Assembly (NCBI GenBank): GCA_016717005.1
Contig: JADJUF010000039.1
Coordinates: 124,001 to 188,000, forward strand
Direction of reading: 5' to 3'
Length of the DNA stretch: 64,000 nucleotides
Origin: Myxococcales bacterium
GTDB taxonomy: Bacteria; Myxococcota_A; Polyangia; Haliangiales; Haliangiaceae
Positions 18,590 to 27,210 of the stretch are shown here, piece by piece; position 1 is the stretch's first letter; the number at the start of each line of letters is the position of its first letter. The notes beneath the pieces are model-generated. The model was not told where the DNA came from and ran no database searches. It saw only the letters and a list, made by a program, of their open reading frames with translations. The translations under genes were made by a program, and so were the position numbers.

Positions 18590-18609
18590 CTCCCGGCCTC
18601 CCCAACTGA
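18240..18609 (+). other. frame-broken 3' end of the giant lipoprotein gene (lamin-tail-like domain)
   Basis: The protein logic of the terminal lamin-tail-like domain continues across three frames. In the main frame it reads to about PATSLA (18240). From about 18245 to 18530 the sense continues one frame over (GLLVTGPATIVTPAAAS, GWLQNGAPDGLALIQM, AVADTGTNDG). A final jump near the 7-C run at 18532-18538 and the shortened C run at 18551 puts the last stretch (QDNRSDFVLRPVTPGLPN) in the third frame, ending at TGA 18607-18609. Either small indels are real and the C terminus is decayed, or C-run errors are present in the sequence. A hairpin right after 18609 supports this as the original end. Confidence 0.7.
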
Positions 18610-18625
18610 CCCGCTCGCCCACCCG

Positions 18626-18661
18626 GCCCGTCGGCGCCTCGCCGGCGGGCCGGCGCATTTT
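18626..18661 (+). terminator. probable intrinsic terminator
   Basis: Stem GCCCGTCGGC (18626-18635), loop GCCTC, and stem GCCGGCGGGC (18641-18650) pair over 10 positions with one G-T wobble; CGGCGCATTTT follows. It sits 16 bases after the restored stop of the giant lipoprotein and before the convergent ABC transporter gene. Confidence 0.45.
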
Positions 18662-18705
18662 CGGCGACGGCGGCGCGGCCTGCCGCCCGCTCGGCACCGC
18701 CCCGC

Positions 18706-20505
18706 CTACGCGCCGGTCTGCAGCCGCCACAGCGCGGCGTAGGCGCCGCCGGCGGCGACCAGGTCGTCGTGGGTGCCGCGCTCGATCACCCGGCCGTCCT
18801 CGAGCACGCAGATCTGGTCGGCGTGGCGGATCGTCGACAGCCGGTGCGCGACCATCAGCGTCGTCCGGCCGGCGGTGATCTGCGCCAGCGCCCGGGCGAT
18901 CGCCGCCTCGGTCTCGTTGTCGACCGCGCTGGTGGCCTCGTCGAGGATCAGGATCGCCGGGTCGCGCACCAGCGCCCGGGCGATGGCCAGGCGCTGGCGC
19001 TGCCCGCCCGACAGCTTCTGGCCGCGCTCGCCGACCCGGGTGGCGTAGCCGTCGGGCATCGCGACGATGAACTCGTGGGCCGCCGCCGCCCGCGCCGCCG
19101 CCTCGACCTCGGCGTCGCTGGCGTCGAGCCGGCCGTAGCGGATGTTGTCGCCGATCGTGCCGTCGATCAGGAACACGTCCTGGCCGACGTAGCCGATGGC
19201 CCCGCGCACCGCGGCGTCGTCGAGCGGCGCCAGCGCCCGGCCGCCCAGGCGGACGTCGCCGCCGGTGGCCCGGTAGAACTTCATGAGCAGCTTCATGACC
19301 GTGCTCTTGCCGGCGCCGGTGGTGCCCACCAGCGCGGTGGTGCGGCCGGCCGCGGCGGTGAACGTCAGCCCACGCAGCACCGGCGCCGCCGGGTCGTACG
19401 CGAACTCGACCTGATCGAACTCGACGTCGCCGCGGGCGGCGCCGCCGAGCGGCTCGGTCCCGACCGCGTGCGCGACCTCGGTGTCGAGCAGCTCGAAGGC
19501 GCGCCGGATCGCCGCCAGCGAGCGGTTGTACATGTCGGTCACCTGGGCCAGCCGGGTCAGCGGCCACAGCAGGCGCTGGGTCAGGAACACGAACACCGAG
19601 TAGGCGCCGACCGCCAGCTCGCCCTGGAGCGTCAGCCGCCCGCCCACGACCAGGGTCGCGATGAAGCCGATCATGATCGCCATGCGGATGATCGGGGTGA
19701 TCGCGCTCGACAGCCGGATCGCCGCGCCGTTGGCGCTGCGGTAAGCCGCGCTCTGCACGTCGACCCGCGCCGCCTCGTGGTCCTCGCGCCCGAACGCGCG
19801 GATCGTCGCGAGCCCGCCCAGGTTGTTGCCGACCAGGCCGTTGAGGCGCGCCGCCTCGCCCCGCACGCTCAGGTACCGGCGCTCGAGCCGCCCCTGGAAC
19901 CAGTAGGCGCCGTAGAGGATCACCGGGATCGGCGCCAGCGCGAACAGCGCGGTGCCGGGCGCCAGCACGATGAACGCCACGCCGCACAGCACCGTCGACG
20001 CCACCACCTGGATGATCTGCGAGGCGCCGTCGTTGACGAACCGCTCGAGCTGGTTGATGTCGTCGTTGAGCGTGCTCAGGATCGCGCCGGCCTGCCGGTC
20101 CTCGAAGTAGGCCACGTCGAGCGCCTGCACGTGCCGGTACACGTCCATGCGCAGGTCGTGTTGCAGCGCCTGGGCCAGGTCGCGCCACGCGACCTCGTAC
20201 AGGTACTCGAAGCCGCTCTCGCTCATCCAGATGATCGCGGTCAGGCCGGCCAGCAGGTACAGCTGCGACTCGACGCGCTCGATCCCGAACCCCGACAGCC
20301 ACGAGCCCTCGCGCCGCACGACCACGTCGACCGCGATGCCGATCAGGACCTCGGGCAGCACGTCGAACAGCTTGTTGAGGACCGTGTAGACGACCGCGAG
20401 CCGGATGCGGGTGCGGTAGGCCCGGGCGTAGCGCCACAGGCGGACGATGGGGTGCATGAGGCCGGCACCGTGGCCGACCCGCGCCGCCGCCGCAAGCCGT
20501 CGCAT
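18706..20505 (-). CDS. ABC exporter, fused membrane and ATPase domains
   Basis: Half-transporter of the MsbA/multidrug exporter type: six membrane helices (about residues 30-330) then the nucleotide-binding domain. Visible motifs: Walker A GTTGAGKS at 394-401, Q-loop GYVGQDVFLID, signature LSGGQ at 498-502, Walker B ILILDEA at 518-524 and the H-loop AHRLSTIRHAD. It works as a dimer to export lipids, drugs or peptides; the substrate cannot be read from the sequence. The start is ambiguous: ATG 20505 or ATG 20457 (residue 17); neither has a clear ribosome site. It lies 175 bases downstream of the beta-helix gene on the same strand, with repeats between them. Confidence 0.92.
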   Translation of the reverse strand: MRRLAAAARVGHGAGLMHPIVRLWRYARAYRTRIRLAVVYTVLNKLFDVLPEVLIGIAVDVVVRREGSWLSGFGIERVESQLYLLAGLTAIIWMSESGFEYLYEVAWRDLAQALQHDLRMDVYRHVQALDVAYFEDRQAGAILSTLNDDINQLERFVNDGASQIIQVVASTVLCGVAFIVLAPGTALFALAPIPVILYGAYWFQGRLERRYLSVRGEAARLNGLVGNNLGGLATIRAFGREDHEAARVDVQSAAYRSANGAAIRLSSAITPIIRMAIMIGFIATLVVGGRLTLQGELAVGAYSVFVFLTQRLLWPLTRLAQVTDMYNRSLAAIRRAFELLDTEVAHAVGTEPLGGAARGDVEFDQVEFAYDPAAPVLRGLTFTAAAGRTTALVGTTGAGKSTVMKLLMKFYRATGGDVRLGGRALAPLDDAAVRGAIGYVGQDVFLIDGTIGDNIRYGRLDASDAEVEAAARAAAAHEFIVAMPDGYATRVGERGQKLSGGQRQRLAIARALVRDPAILILDEATSAVDNETEAAIARALAQITAGRTTLMVAHRLSTIRHADQICVLEDGRVIERGTHDDLVAAGGAYAALWRLQTGA

Positions 20506-20514
20506 CAGTCACGT

Positions 20515-20726
20515 CGCCGCGCCGGAAGCCGTCGGTGCGGGGCAGCCGGATCGCGCCGCCCGTCAGCCGCGCAGGAAGCCGTCGCTGCGGAGCAGCCGGA
20601 TCGCGTCGGCGCGCGTCGGGACCTGCGTGCCGAGACCGCCGCTGCGTCGCCGCGCGCCGCCGCCGCCGCGCGCCGACGGGTCAGCCGCGCCGGAAGCCGT
20701 CGGTGCGGAGCAGCCGGATCGCGTCG
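20515..20726 (-). repeat. three copies of a gene tail (echo of the last codons of the upstream gene)
   Basis: The last 15 or so codons of the upstream minus-strand gene (20681-20726, ending RLLRTDGFRRG-stop) recur at 20563-20608 (RLLRSDGFLRG-stop) and again, more diverged, at about 20515-20556 (RLPRTDGFRRG, no stop). Spacings are 118 and 50 bases. The extra copies are in the gap before the ABC transporter gene. Confidence 0.8.
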
Positions 20727-21283
20727 CCGCCCGACGGCCCGTCGGCGGCCAGGCCCATCAGCCGCGCCAGCGCCGCGTAGGCGTCGTCAGACAGGGCCGC
20801 CCTGGCCTCGGCCGCGGTGCCGACGCGGAGCCCGCCGAAGTTGGTGAACGCCAGGTGCGCGCCGACCGCGAGCTGGGCGGGGTCGTACTCGAACGCGTGG
20901 TCGCCCTGGACGAACAGCGCCGCCCGGACCGCGCCGTGGAAGCAGCTGACGCCGGCCTGGTAGTACCCGAAGATCGTCTCGCCCACGTCGACGTCGCCCT
21001 GGATCTCGAGGTTGCCCTCGCACGCCAGGTTCTTACAGCGCAGGCGCCCGGTCACGATCAGCGTGCCGGTCTCGTCGAGGCTGACGGTGCCGGCCACGGT
21101 CAGATCGCCCTTGATCAGGACCGCCGCGCCCGAGGCGCTGAAGTCGTCGTCGAGCGCCACGCCGCCGTCGTGGACGACCAGCTCGCCGGCGTCGATCGCG
21201 TCGTTCCACGCGTCGTTCTTGATGACCTCGAGATCGGCCTCGACGCCGCCGCGGGTGCCGACCAGGTCGCTGGCGATGATCAT
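20681..21283 (-). CDS. beta-helix (bactofilin/polymer-forming-like) protein, unknown function
   Basis: A 200-residue protein with no signal peptide or membrane helix. Residues about 45-120 form a run of short beta repeats (AAVLIKGDLTVAGTVSLDE, LIVTGRLRCKNLACEGNLEI, VDVGETIF), the pattern of a right-handed beta-helix as in bactofilin-like polymer-forming domains. The C-terminal 60 residues are helical. I cannot assign a function; a cytoskeletal role would be a guess. Its 3' end is repeated twice downstream. Confidence 0.6.
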   Translation of the reverse strand: MIIASDLVGTRGGVEADLEVIKNDAWNDAIDAGELVVHDGGVALDDDFSASGAAVLIKGDLTVAGTVSLDETGTLIVTGRLRCKNLACEGNLEIQGDVDVGETIFGYYQAGVSCFHGAVRAALFVQGDHAFEYDPAQLAVGAHLAFTNFGGLRVGTAAEARAALSDDAYAALARLMGLAADGPSGGDAIRLLRTDGFRRG

Positions 21284-21352
21284 GATAGCCCGAGCGTGGT
21301 CGCCGGGCCGGCCGCGGTCAATGCGGGCGCGCGCCGTTCGCGCGCGGCGCGA

Positions 21353-22573
21353 TCACGGCGCGAACGCGCAGTCGTAGTAGGTCAGGTCGACGATCGAGGC
21401 CAGCCGCTCGGCCGTGCCGGCCCGGAAGATGGCGCCGTAGCCGTTGTCGCCGGCGCCGTACTCGAACGCGCGCACGATGGTGCCGGTGGCGCCGTGGCGC
21501 AGGTCGACGACGTTGAGCGTGCGACCGTCGACGCGGGTCAGGCCGTCGGCCAGGGACGTGGCCTCAGCGTAGGCGACCCGGATGGCGGCCAGCGCGTCGG
21601 TCGCGTCGACGCCGCTGAGCTGCCCGGCCGCGGACACCACGTTGGCGCTGATCAGCGTGAAGTCGCCGCCGTTGCGGGTGGTGCTGTAGTCGGCGCCGAG
21701 CCCGCACACCTGCGCGCGCGCGGTGCACGCCTCGAGATCGCCGTCGTGGATCTTCGAGACCAGCTCGGCCGAGTCGTACCCGAACACCGCGCCGTAGCTG
21801 TTGTCGCCGGCGCCGTACTCGAGCGCGACGAACGCGCGGCCGCCGGCCTCGTCGTAGAGGTCGAGCCGACGGATGACCTGGCCGTCGACCGCCGCGAACG
21901 CCTCGGCCGCGGTCATGACGTCGGTGTGCGCCGACTGCTGGACCGCGCGCACGACCCGCGCCTGGTCGACCGGGCCGAGCCAGTCGGTCGCGCGCAGCTC
22001 GCGGTCGCCGGTGATCGCGTAGGCGGTGCTCTCGAGCAGGTCGCCGAAGGTGGCGCCGAACAGGCAGGTGTCGGCCGGCGCGCACCCGGCGCCGGTGCAC
22101 TCGACCATCGCCATGAACGGGCCCCGGGTCGACGCGGCGTAGCCCTTGACCAGGATCCGGTAGGTGCCGGCGCCGAGCGTGCGGGTGAGCGACGAGAACA
22201 GCGAGCCCTGGTAGTCGTCGTTGCGCGCGACGTACGGGCCCCAGCTGCCGTCGGCGCGCTGCTTGTACAGGTACAGCACGGTGTCGACGATCTGCCGGCT
22301 GGCCAGCCCGGGGCCGGTGAACGCGTGGATCGACGCGTCGCCGGTCAGCGCGAAGGTCCACGTGTGGTGGCGCGCGGTCGCGGTCAAGGTCGCCTCGACC
22401 GGCGTGGCGAACGGCACCGCGCCGTGATCGGTCGGGCGCGCGAACGAGTCGAGCTTGCCGTCGGCCGGCACCTCCTCCTCTTCACCCTTGGAGGATGAGT
22501 CGTCGACCTCGACGCATGCGGAGGCGGCCAGGAGCGCGAGCAAGGACGTGACGGCGAGACGGCGGAGCGACAT
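21353..22573 (-). CDS. putative lipoprotein with repeated DUF-like domain
   Basis: A 406-residue protein starting at ATG 22573, with a lipoprotein signal (LLALLAASAC, lipobox Cys near 20) and an acidic linker (DDSSSKGEEEEVPADG). Residues about 50-150 resemble a secreted beta-sandwich of the pre-peptidase C-terminal type (HHTWTFALTGDASIHAF, GTYRILVKGY). The C-terminal half contains two similar segments, each with a LEYGAGDNSYGAVF / FEYGAGDNGYGAIF motif about 155 residues apart, showing an internal duplication. No enzyme motif is visible. Function unknown; probably surface exposed. Confidence 0.6.
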   Translation of the reverse strand: MSLRRLAVTSLLALLAASACVEVDDSSSKGEEEEVPADGKLDSFARPTDHGAVPFATPVEATLTATARHHTWTFALTGDASIHAFTGPGLASRQIVDTVLYLYKQRADGSWGPYVARNDDYQGSLFSSLTRTLGAGTYRILVKGYAASTRGPFMAMVECTGAGCAPADTCLFGATFGDLLESTAYAITGDRELRATDWLGPVDQARVVRAVQQSAHTDVMTAAEAFAAVDGQVIRRLDLYDEAGGRAFVALEYGAGDNSYGAVFGYDSAELVSKIHDGDLEACTARAQVCGLGADYSTTRNGGDFTLISANVVSAAGQLSGVDATDALAAIRVAYAEATSLADGLTRVDGRTLNVVDLRHGATGTIVRAFEYGAGDNGYGAIFRAGTAERLASIVDLTYYDCAFAP

Positions 22574-22765
22574 CGACACGCGGCTAGAGCAAGGTGCGTT
22601 CCACTGGCTCGACCCGCCAAGTTACTGAAATGCAAGTCGCGCGCGGCGTGCTGGCTACCGCGCTGGCCGGCGCCGCGAGCGGCGATGTCGCCCGCGACGA
22701 CAAGCGGCCAGATCTCCGTCGCGGTGCTACCGGGCGCAGCGGCAACGCTGCTAGATTTACCGTGC

Positions 22766-25342
22766 GTGACCGAGTCCAAGGGGAGACCAGGCGAGCCGGC
22801 GCCCGCCGCGCCGGTGCCGAGCGGGGCCGAGACCACGCCCCGCCGTGGCGACCGCCGGCTCGCGTCGGCGGCGCAGACGATCGCGAACGGCAGCGCGATC
22901 CGGAACGCCGAGACCCTCGACGCGCGTCCGCGCCAGATCTCGCCCGACACGCCGCTCCACCCGCCCGCGCGCTACGAGCTCGGGACCCACCTCGCCGGCG
23001 GCGGCCAGGGTGACGTCTACCGCGTGTTCGACCGCCAGCTCCGCCGCGAGATGGTGATGAAGATCCTGGGCGACTGGTGGTGCGACGATCCGGTGGCGAT
23101 CGCGCGGTTCGTGCAGGAGGCCCAGGTCACGGCGCAGCTCCAGCACCCGAGCATCGTGCCGGTCCACGAGATCGGCACGCTCGACGACGGCCGGCCCTAC
23201 TACACGATGGCCGAGATCCGCGGCCGCACGCTCGCGACGGTGATCGAGGCGGTGCACGCGGCGTCGCGGGACGGCTGGGCCGCGGAGGCGGGCGGCGTGT
23301 CGTTCCGGCGCCTGATCGACTCCTTCCACCGCGTGTGCGAGTGCGTCGGCTTCGCCCACGTCCGCGGCGTGGTCCACCGCGATCTCAAGCCGCACAACAT
23401 CATGCTGGGGCCGTTCGGCGAGGTGCTGGTGGTCGACTGGGGCCTCGCCCGCATCGGCCGCGAGGCGCTCGGCGAGGTCGCCGCGCCGTCGACCACGCGC
23501 AGCGACGACACCTCGCTGATGAGCCAGGCCGGGGCGATCGCCGGCACCGCCGGCTACATGTCGCCCGAGCAGGCCGCCGGTGACCTCACGCTCGGCCCCC
23601 CGGCCGACGTCTACGCGCTGGGCATGATCCTGCGCGAGATCTTGCTGGGCACGCCGCCGGGCCTGCCCGAGCGCATGGGCGTGCTGGCCCCGATCGAGGG
23701 CGCGCCCGAGCGGCCGCTGCCCGACGAGCTGGTCCAGATCGCCGCGCGCGCGACCGCGCTCGACCCGGCCGCGCGCTTCACCGACGCCGGCGAGATCGCC
23801 GTGGCGGTCGGCGAGTTCCTCGACGGCGCCCGCAAGCGCGAGCGCGCGCGCGAGCTCCTGGCCCAGGCCGAGGCGCTGCAGCCGCGCATCGCCGAGCTCG
23901 AGCGCGAGGCGGTCGAGCTCGAGCGCCAGGCCCGCGCCGTCCTCGATCCGCTGCCGCCGGCCGCGCCCAGCGAGGTCAAGGAGCCCGGCTGGGAGCTCGA
24001 GGACACCGCCGCCGCCAAGCGCCTCGAGGCCGAGCTGGCCACGGTCGAGCGCAACCGCATCATCGACCTGTCGCTGATCGAGGCCGAGCTGCCCGAGGCC
24101 CACGCGATGCTGGCGCGCCACTACCGCGCGCTGCACGCCGCGGCCGAGCAGCGGCGCGATCCGAGCGCGCGCGCGATCGAGGTCGAGCTGCGCAACCACG
24201 ACCGCGGCGAGCACGCCGCGTACCTGGCCGGCCGCGGCGCGCTGACCTTGCACACCGAGCCGCCGGCCGAGGTCGAGCTGCGGCGCTACGAGCTGCGCGG
24301 CCGGCGCCTCGTCGACGAGCACGTCCGCCATCTCGGCACCGCGCCGATCCGCGCGCTCGAGCTCGAGCGCGGCAGCTACCTGCTGATCCTGCGCGCGCCC
24401 GGCCACCACGAGGTCCGCTACCCGGTGGCGATCGGCCGCCAGGAGCACTGGGATCCGATCCGGCCCGGCGACGCCGCGTCGACCCCGGTGGCGCTGCCGC
24501 GCCTGGGCGAGCTCGATGACGACGAGGTGTTCGTCGCCGGCGGCCCGTACGGGTGCGGCGGCGATCCTCAGGCCGCCGGCGAGGTGATGCCGCGCCAGCG
24601 CGTGTGGGTCGACTCGTTCGTGCTGCGCCGCCACCCGGTCACCAGCGGCGAGCTCCTGGCGATGGTCAACGCGCTGATCGACCAGCGCACGGCTGAGGGG
24701 GAGGCGCTGGCGTTGACCGTCGTGCCGCGGCATCGCGGGGCCAGCGCCGGCGAGGCCGGCACGCTGATCTGGCCGCGCGCGGCCGACGGCCGCTTCGAGC
24801 TGACGACCGACGACGAGGGCATCGTCTGGCGACCGGATCTGCCCGCGTTCATGATCAACTGGCACGGCGCGCTGTCGTACGCGGCCTGGCTGTCGACGCA
24901 GACCGGCCGCGCGTACCGCCTGCCCGGTGAGCTCGAGTACGAGAAGGCCGCGCGCGGCGTCGACGGCCGCGCGTTCCCGTGGGGCGACAGCTTCGATCCG
25001 ACCTGGGCCAACATGCGCCTGAGCACCGAGGACGGGCTCCGGCCGGTCAGCGTCCAGGCGTTCCCGGTCGACGCCAGCCCCTACGGGGCGCGCGGGCTGG
25101 CCGGCAACGTGTGCGAGTGGTGCGGCGACGAGTATCGGCGCGAAGGCCCGGCGCTGCCCGACGGCCGGTACGTCGCGCCGACCGACCTGACCTCGGCCGC
25201 GCCGACGGCCGAGCGGACCCTGCGCGGCGGGTGCTTCCTCTTCGATTCGTTCCTGCTTCGAGGCGCCACGCGTCACAACTCCACGTCGATCATCCGCGAC
25301 GTGTCCGTCGGGTTCCGCCTCGCCCGCTCGTTCGAGCGCTGA
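22766..25342 (+). CDS. Ser/Thr protein kinase fused to PEGA-like and formylglycine-enzyme-like domains
   Basis: An 858-residue cytoplasmic fusion. Kinase domain about 70-360: glycine loop AGGGQGDVY near 77-85, Lys K99 in MVMKIL, catalytic HRDLKPHN at 204-211, DWG instead of DFG at 224-226, and GTAGYMSPEQ. Then a coiled coil (about 370-450), a PEGA-like beta segment (ALTLHTEPPAEVELRRYELR), and from about 610 an FGE/SUMF-like domain (YRLPGELEYEKAARG, GNVCEWCGDEY, LRGGCFLFDSFLLRG, VGFRLAR). No membrane helix is obvious. The start is uncertain: GTG 22766 or a longer frame from ATG 22685. It ends 31 bases before the RiPP precursor gene on the same strand, so it may regulate or belong to that cluster (inference). 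Confidence 0.85.
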   Translation: MTESKGRPGEPAPAAPVPSGAETTPRRGDRRLASAAQTIANGSAIRNAETLDARPRQISPDTPLHPPARYELGTHLAGGGQGDVYRVFDRQLRREMVMKILGDWWCDDPVAIARFVQEAQVTAQLQHPSIVPVHEIGTLDDGRPYYTMAEIRGRTLATVIEAVHAASRDGWAAEAGGVSFRRLIDSFHRVCECVGFAHVRGVVHRDLKPHNIMLGPFGEVLVVDWGLARIGREALGEVAAPSTTRSDDTSLMSQAGAIAGTAGYMSPEQAAGDLTLGPPADVYALGMILREILLGTPPGLPERMGVLAPIEGAPERPLPDELVQIAARATALDPAARFTDAGEIAVAVGEFLDGARKRERARELLAQAEALQPRIAELEREAVELERQARAVLDPLPPAAPSEVKEPGWELEDTAAAKRLEAELATVERNRIIDLSLIEAELPEAHAMLARHYRALHAAAEQRRDPSARAIEVELRNHDRGEHAAYLAGRGALTLHTEPPAEVELRRYELRGRRLVDEHVRHLGTAPIRALELERGSYLLILRAPGHHEVRYPVAIGRQEHWDPIRPGDAASTPVALPRLGELDDDEVFVAGGPYGCGGDPQAAGEVMPRQRVWVDSFVLRRHPVTSGELLAMVNALIDQRTAEGEALALTVVPRHRGASAGEAGTLIWPRAADGRFELTTDDEGIVWRPDLPAFMINWHGALSYAAWLSTQTGRAYRLPGELEYEKAARGVDGRAFPWGDSFDPTWANMRLSTEDGLRPVSVQAFPVDASPYGARGLAGNVCEWCGDEYRREGPALPDGRYVAPTDLTSAAPTAERTLRGGCFLFDSFLLRGATRHNSTSIIRDVSVGFRLARSFER

Positions 25343-25373
25343 CGCGCTCTGGCACCTTCGCACTCGGAGAACC

Positions 25374-26413
25374 ATGCAGACCTTGCTCCAGTACCTGGCC
25401 GATCTGGCGAACGACCCCACGGCGCGCGAGACCTTCGCGAAGGATCCCGACACCGCGATCACCGCCGCAGATCTTTCGGACGCCGACAAGGAGGTGCTGC
25501 GGTCGCGCGACGCCAACCAGATCCACGCCGCGCTCGGCCAGCACGTCGCGGCCGCGCTGGTCTATGGCGCCGCGGCGCCGTTCGTCTACGCGGCGGCCCC
25601 GCCCGCGCCGTTCGTCTACGCCGCTGGCGCCCAGCAAGCGCCGTTCGTCTACGCCGCCGGCGCCCAGCAGGCGCCCTTCGTCTACGCCGCCGGTGCCCAG
25701 CACCAGGCCCCGTTCGTCTACGCCGCCGGCGGTCAGCAAGCGCCGTTCGTCTACGCCGCCGGCGCCAGCGCCGTTCGTCTACGCCGCCGGCGCCGGCCTT
25801 CGTCTACGCCGCCGGCGCCAGCAGCAGGCGCCGTTCGTCTACGCCGCCGGCGCCAGCACCAGGCCCCGTTCGTCTACGCCGCCGGTTGCGCCCGCTCGTC
25901 TACGCCGCCGGCGCCCAGCAGCAGGCTCCGTTCGTCTACGCCGCCGGCGCCCAGCACCAGGCCCCGTTCGTCTACGCCGCCGGTTGCGCTCCGGCCTTCG
26001 TCTACGCCGCCGGCGCCCAGCAGCAGGCTCCGTTCGTCTACGCCGCCGGCGCCCAGCACCAGGCCCCGTTCGTCTACGCCGCTCCGTTCGTCTACGCCGC
26101 CGGCGCCCAGCAGCAGGCTCCGTTCGTCTACGCCGCCGGCGCCCAGCAGCAGGCCCCGTTCGTCTACGCCGCTGGCGCGCAACAAGCGCCGTTCGTCTAC
26201 GCCGCCGGCGCCCAGCAGCAGGCTCCGTTCGTCTACGCCGCCGGCGCCCAGCAGCAGGCTCCGGCCTTTGTCTACGCCGCCGGCGCCGCTCCGGCCTTTG
26301 TCTACGCCGCCGGCGCCGCCCCGGCCTTCGTCTACGCCGCCGGCGCCCAGCAGCAGGCCCCGTTCGTCTACGCCGCCGAGGCGCCGCCCACGCCGGACCC
26401 CGCCGACAAGTGA
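25374..26413 (+). CDS. putative multi-core borosin-type RiPP precursor (frame broken inside the repeat array)
   Basis: ATG 25374 with GGAG at 25366. Residues 1-55 form a helical leader (LLQYLADLANDPTARETF, KDPDTAITAADLSDADKEVL) like the borosin-binding/Nif11-like leaders of split borosin precursors. Behind it come a degenerate LVYGA and then 25 units of the type APFVYAAGAQQ (11-13 residues), ending EAPPTPDPADK-stop at 26413. Units 1-6 are in frame 25374; five consecutive unit spacings (28, 25, 35, 35, 26 bases, 25746-25895) break the frame, and from 25895 all units are in phase again to the stop. Restoring C-runs there would give one protein of about 348 residues. Read literally, the first frame stays open to 28511, which I regard as accidental. 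The stop overlaps the methyltransferase start by 4 bases. Confidence 0.75.
25581..26377 (+). repeat. 25-copy TTCGTCTACGCCGCC repeat array encoding FVYAA cores
   Basis: Starts of the FVY codons are at 25581, 25611, 25644, 25677, 25713, 25746, 25774, 25799, 25834, 25869, 25895, 25931, 25967, 25997, 26033, 26069, 26087, 26123, 26159, 26192, 26228, 26267, 26297, 26327 and 26363. Spacers encode GAQQA, GAQQQA, GAQHQA, GCAPA, GAAPA or PA, so the core is rigid and the linker varies. Phe-Val-Tyr codons are nearly invariant TTC GTC TAC, a sign of recent DNA-level duplication. Confidence 0.95.
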
Positions 26414-27210
26414 GCGGCCTGCTCGTCGTCGTCGGCACCGGCATCAAGGCCGTCGGCCAGCTGACCCTCGACGCCCGCGCGTGGATCGCGCGCGCGCACG
26501 AGGTCCACTACGTCGTCGCGGACGCGATCACGACCGCCGAGATCCATCGCCTCCACCCGGGCGCGCAGTCGCTGGCGCGGTTCTACGCGGTCGGGCGCGC
26601 GCGCCACGAGACCTACGAGGCCATGGTGCAGACGCTGCTCACGGGCGTGCGGGCCGGCCGGACCGTGTGCGCCGCGTTCTACGGCCACCCCGGCGTGTTC
26701 GTCTACCCGTCGCACGACGCCGTCCGGCGAGCCCGGGCCGAGGGCCTGCGCGCGATCATGGAGCCCGGGGTCTCGGCCGAGGACTGCTTGTTCGCCGACC
26801 TCGGCCTCGATCCGGCGGTCGTCGGCTGCGCGCAGTACGAGGCGACCGACTTCCTGGTGTACCGCCGGCGGCTCGATCCCTCGGCGGCGCTGATCTTGTG
26901 GCAGATCGGCGGGGTCGGCGACCTGACCTGGAACCCGAACCGGACCAACGCCGACAACCTGCGGGTCCTGGTCGACGAGCTGACCCCGACCTACGGCGAC
27001 GATCACGTCGTCGTGGTCTACGAGGCCGCGCAGCTGCCGGTGTGCGCCCCGCGGATCGACCACGTCCGCCTGCGCGACCTGCCCGCGGTGCCGCTGTCGA
27101 CCGCGTCGACCTTGTTCGTGCCCCCGCGCGAGCGGCGCGCGGCCGACGCCGCGATGGTCGCGCGCCTCGGCCTCGACGGCCGCCGCTTCGGCCTGGGAGG
27201 TCCCACGTGA
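26410..27210 (+). CDS. borosin-type peptide backbone alpha-N-methyltransferase (tetrapyrrole methylase fold)
   Basis: A 266-residue SAM-dependent enzyme of the tetrapyrrole methylase superfamily, closest in motifs to OphMA/SonM enzymes that methylate backbone amides of a peptide. SAM site: VVVGTGI at the N terminus, YGHPGVFVYPSH at 91-102, MEPGVSAEDCLFADLGLDP at 117-135. Y59, R65, Y69 and Y91 have exactly the spacing of OphMA catalytic residues Y66, R72, Y76 and Y98; the EATDFLVYRR and LILWQIGGVGDL segments also fit. The GTG start overlaps the precursor stop (GTGA), so the two are translationally coupled. Unlike fungal OphMA, precursor and enzyme are separate proteins (split type). The substrate is inferred to be the FVYAA repeat protein. 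Confidence 0.88.
   Translation: MSGLLVVVGTGIKAVGQLTLDARAWIARAHEVHYVVADAITTAEIHRLHPGAQSLARFYAVGRARHETYEAMVQTLLTGVRAGRTVCAAFYGHPGVFVYPSHDAVRRARAEGLRAIMEPGVSAEDCLFADLGLDPAVVGCAQYEATDFLVYRRRLDPSAALILWQIGGVGDLTWNPNRTNADNLRVLVDELTPTYGDDHVVVVYEAAQLPVCAPRIDHVRLRDLPAVPLSTASTLFVPPRERRAADAAMVARLGLDGRRFGLGGPT

Noticed and set aside
25581..26377. CRISPR-like array
   Set aside because: Regular repeats are translated FVYAA units, spacers are near-identical and short, and there are no cas genes.
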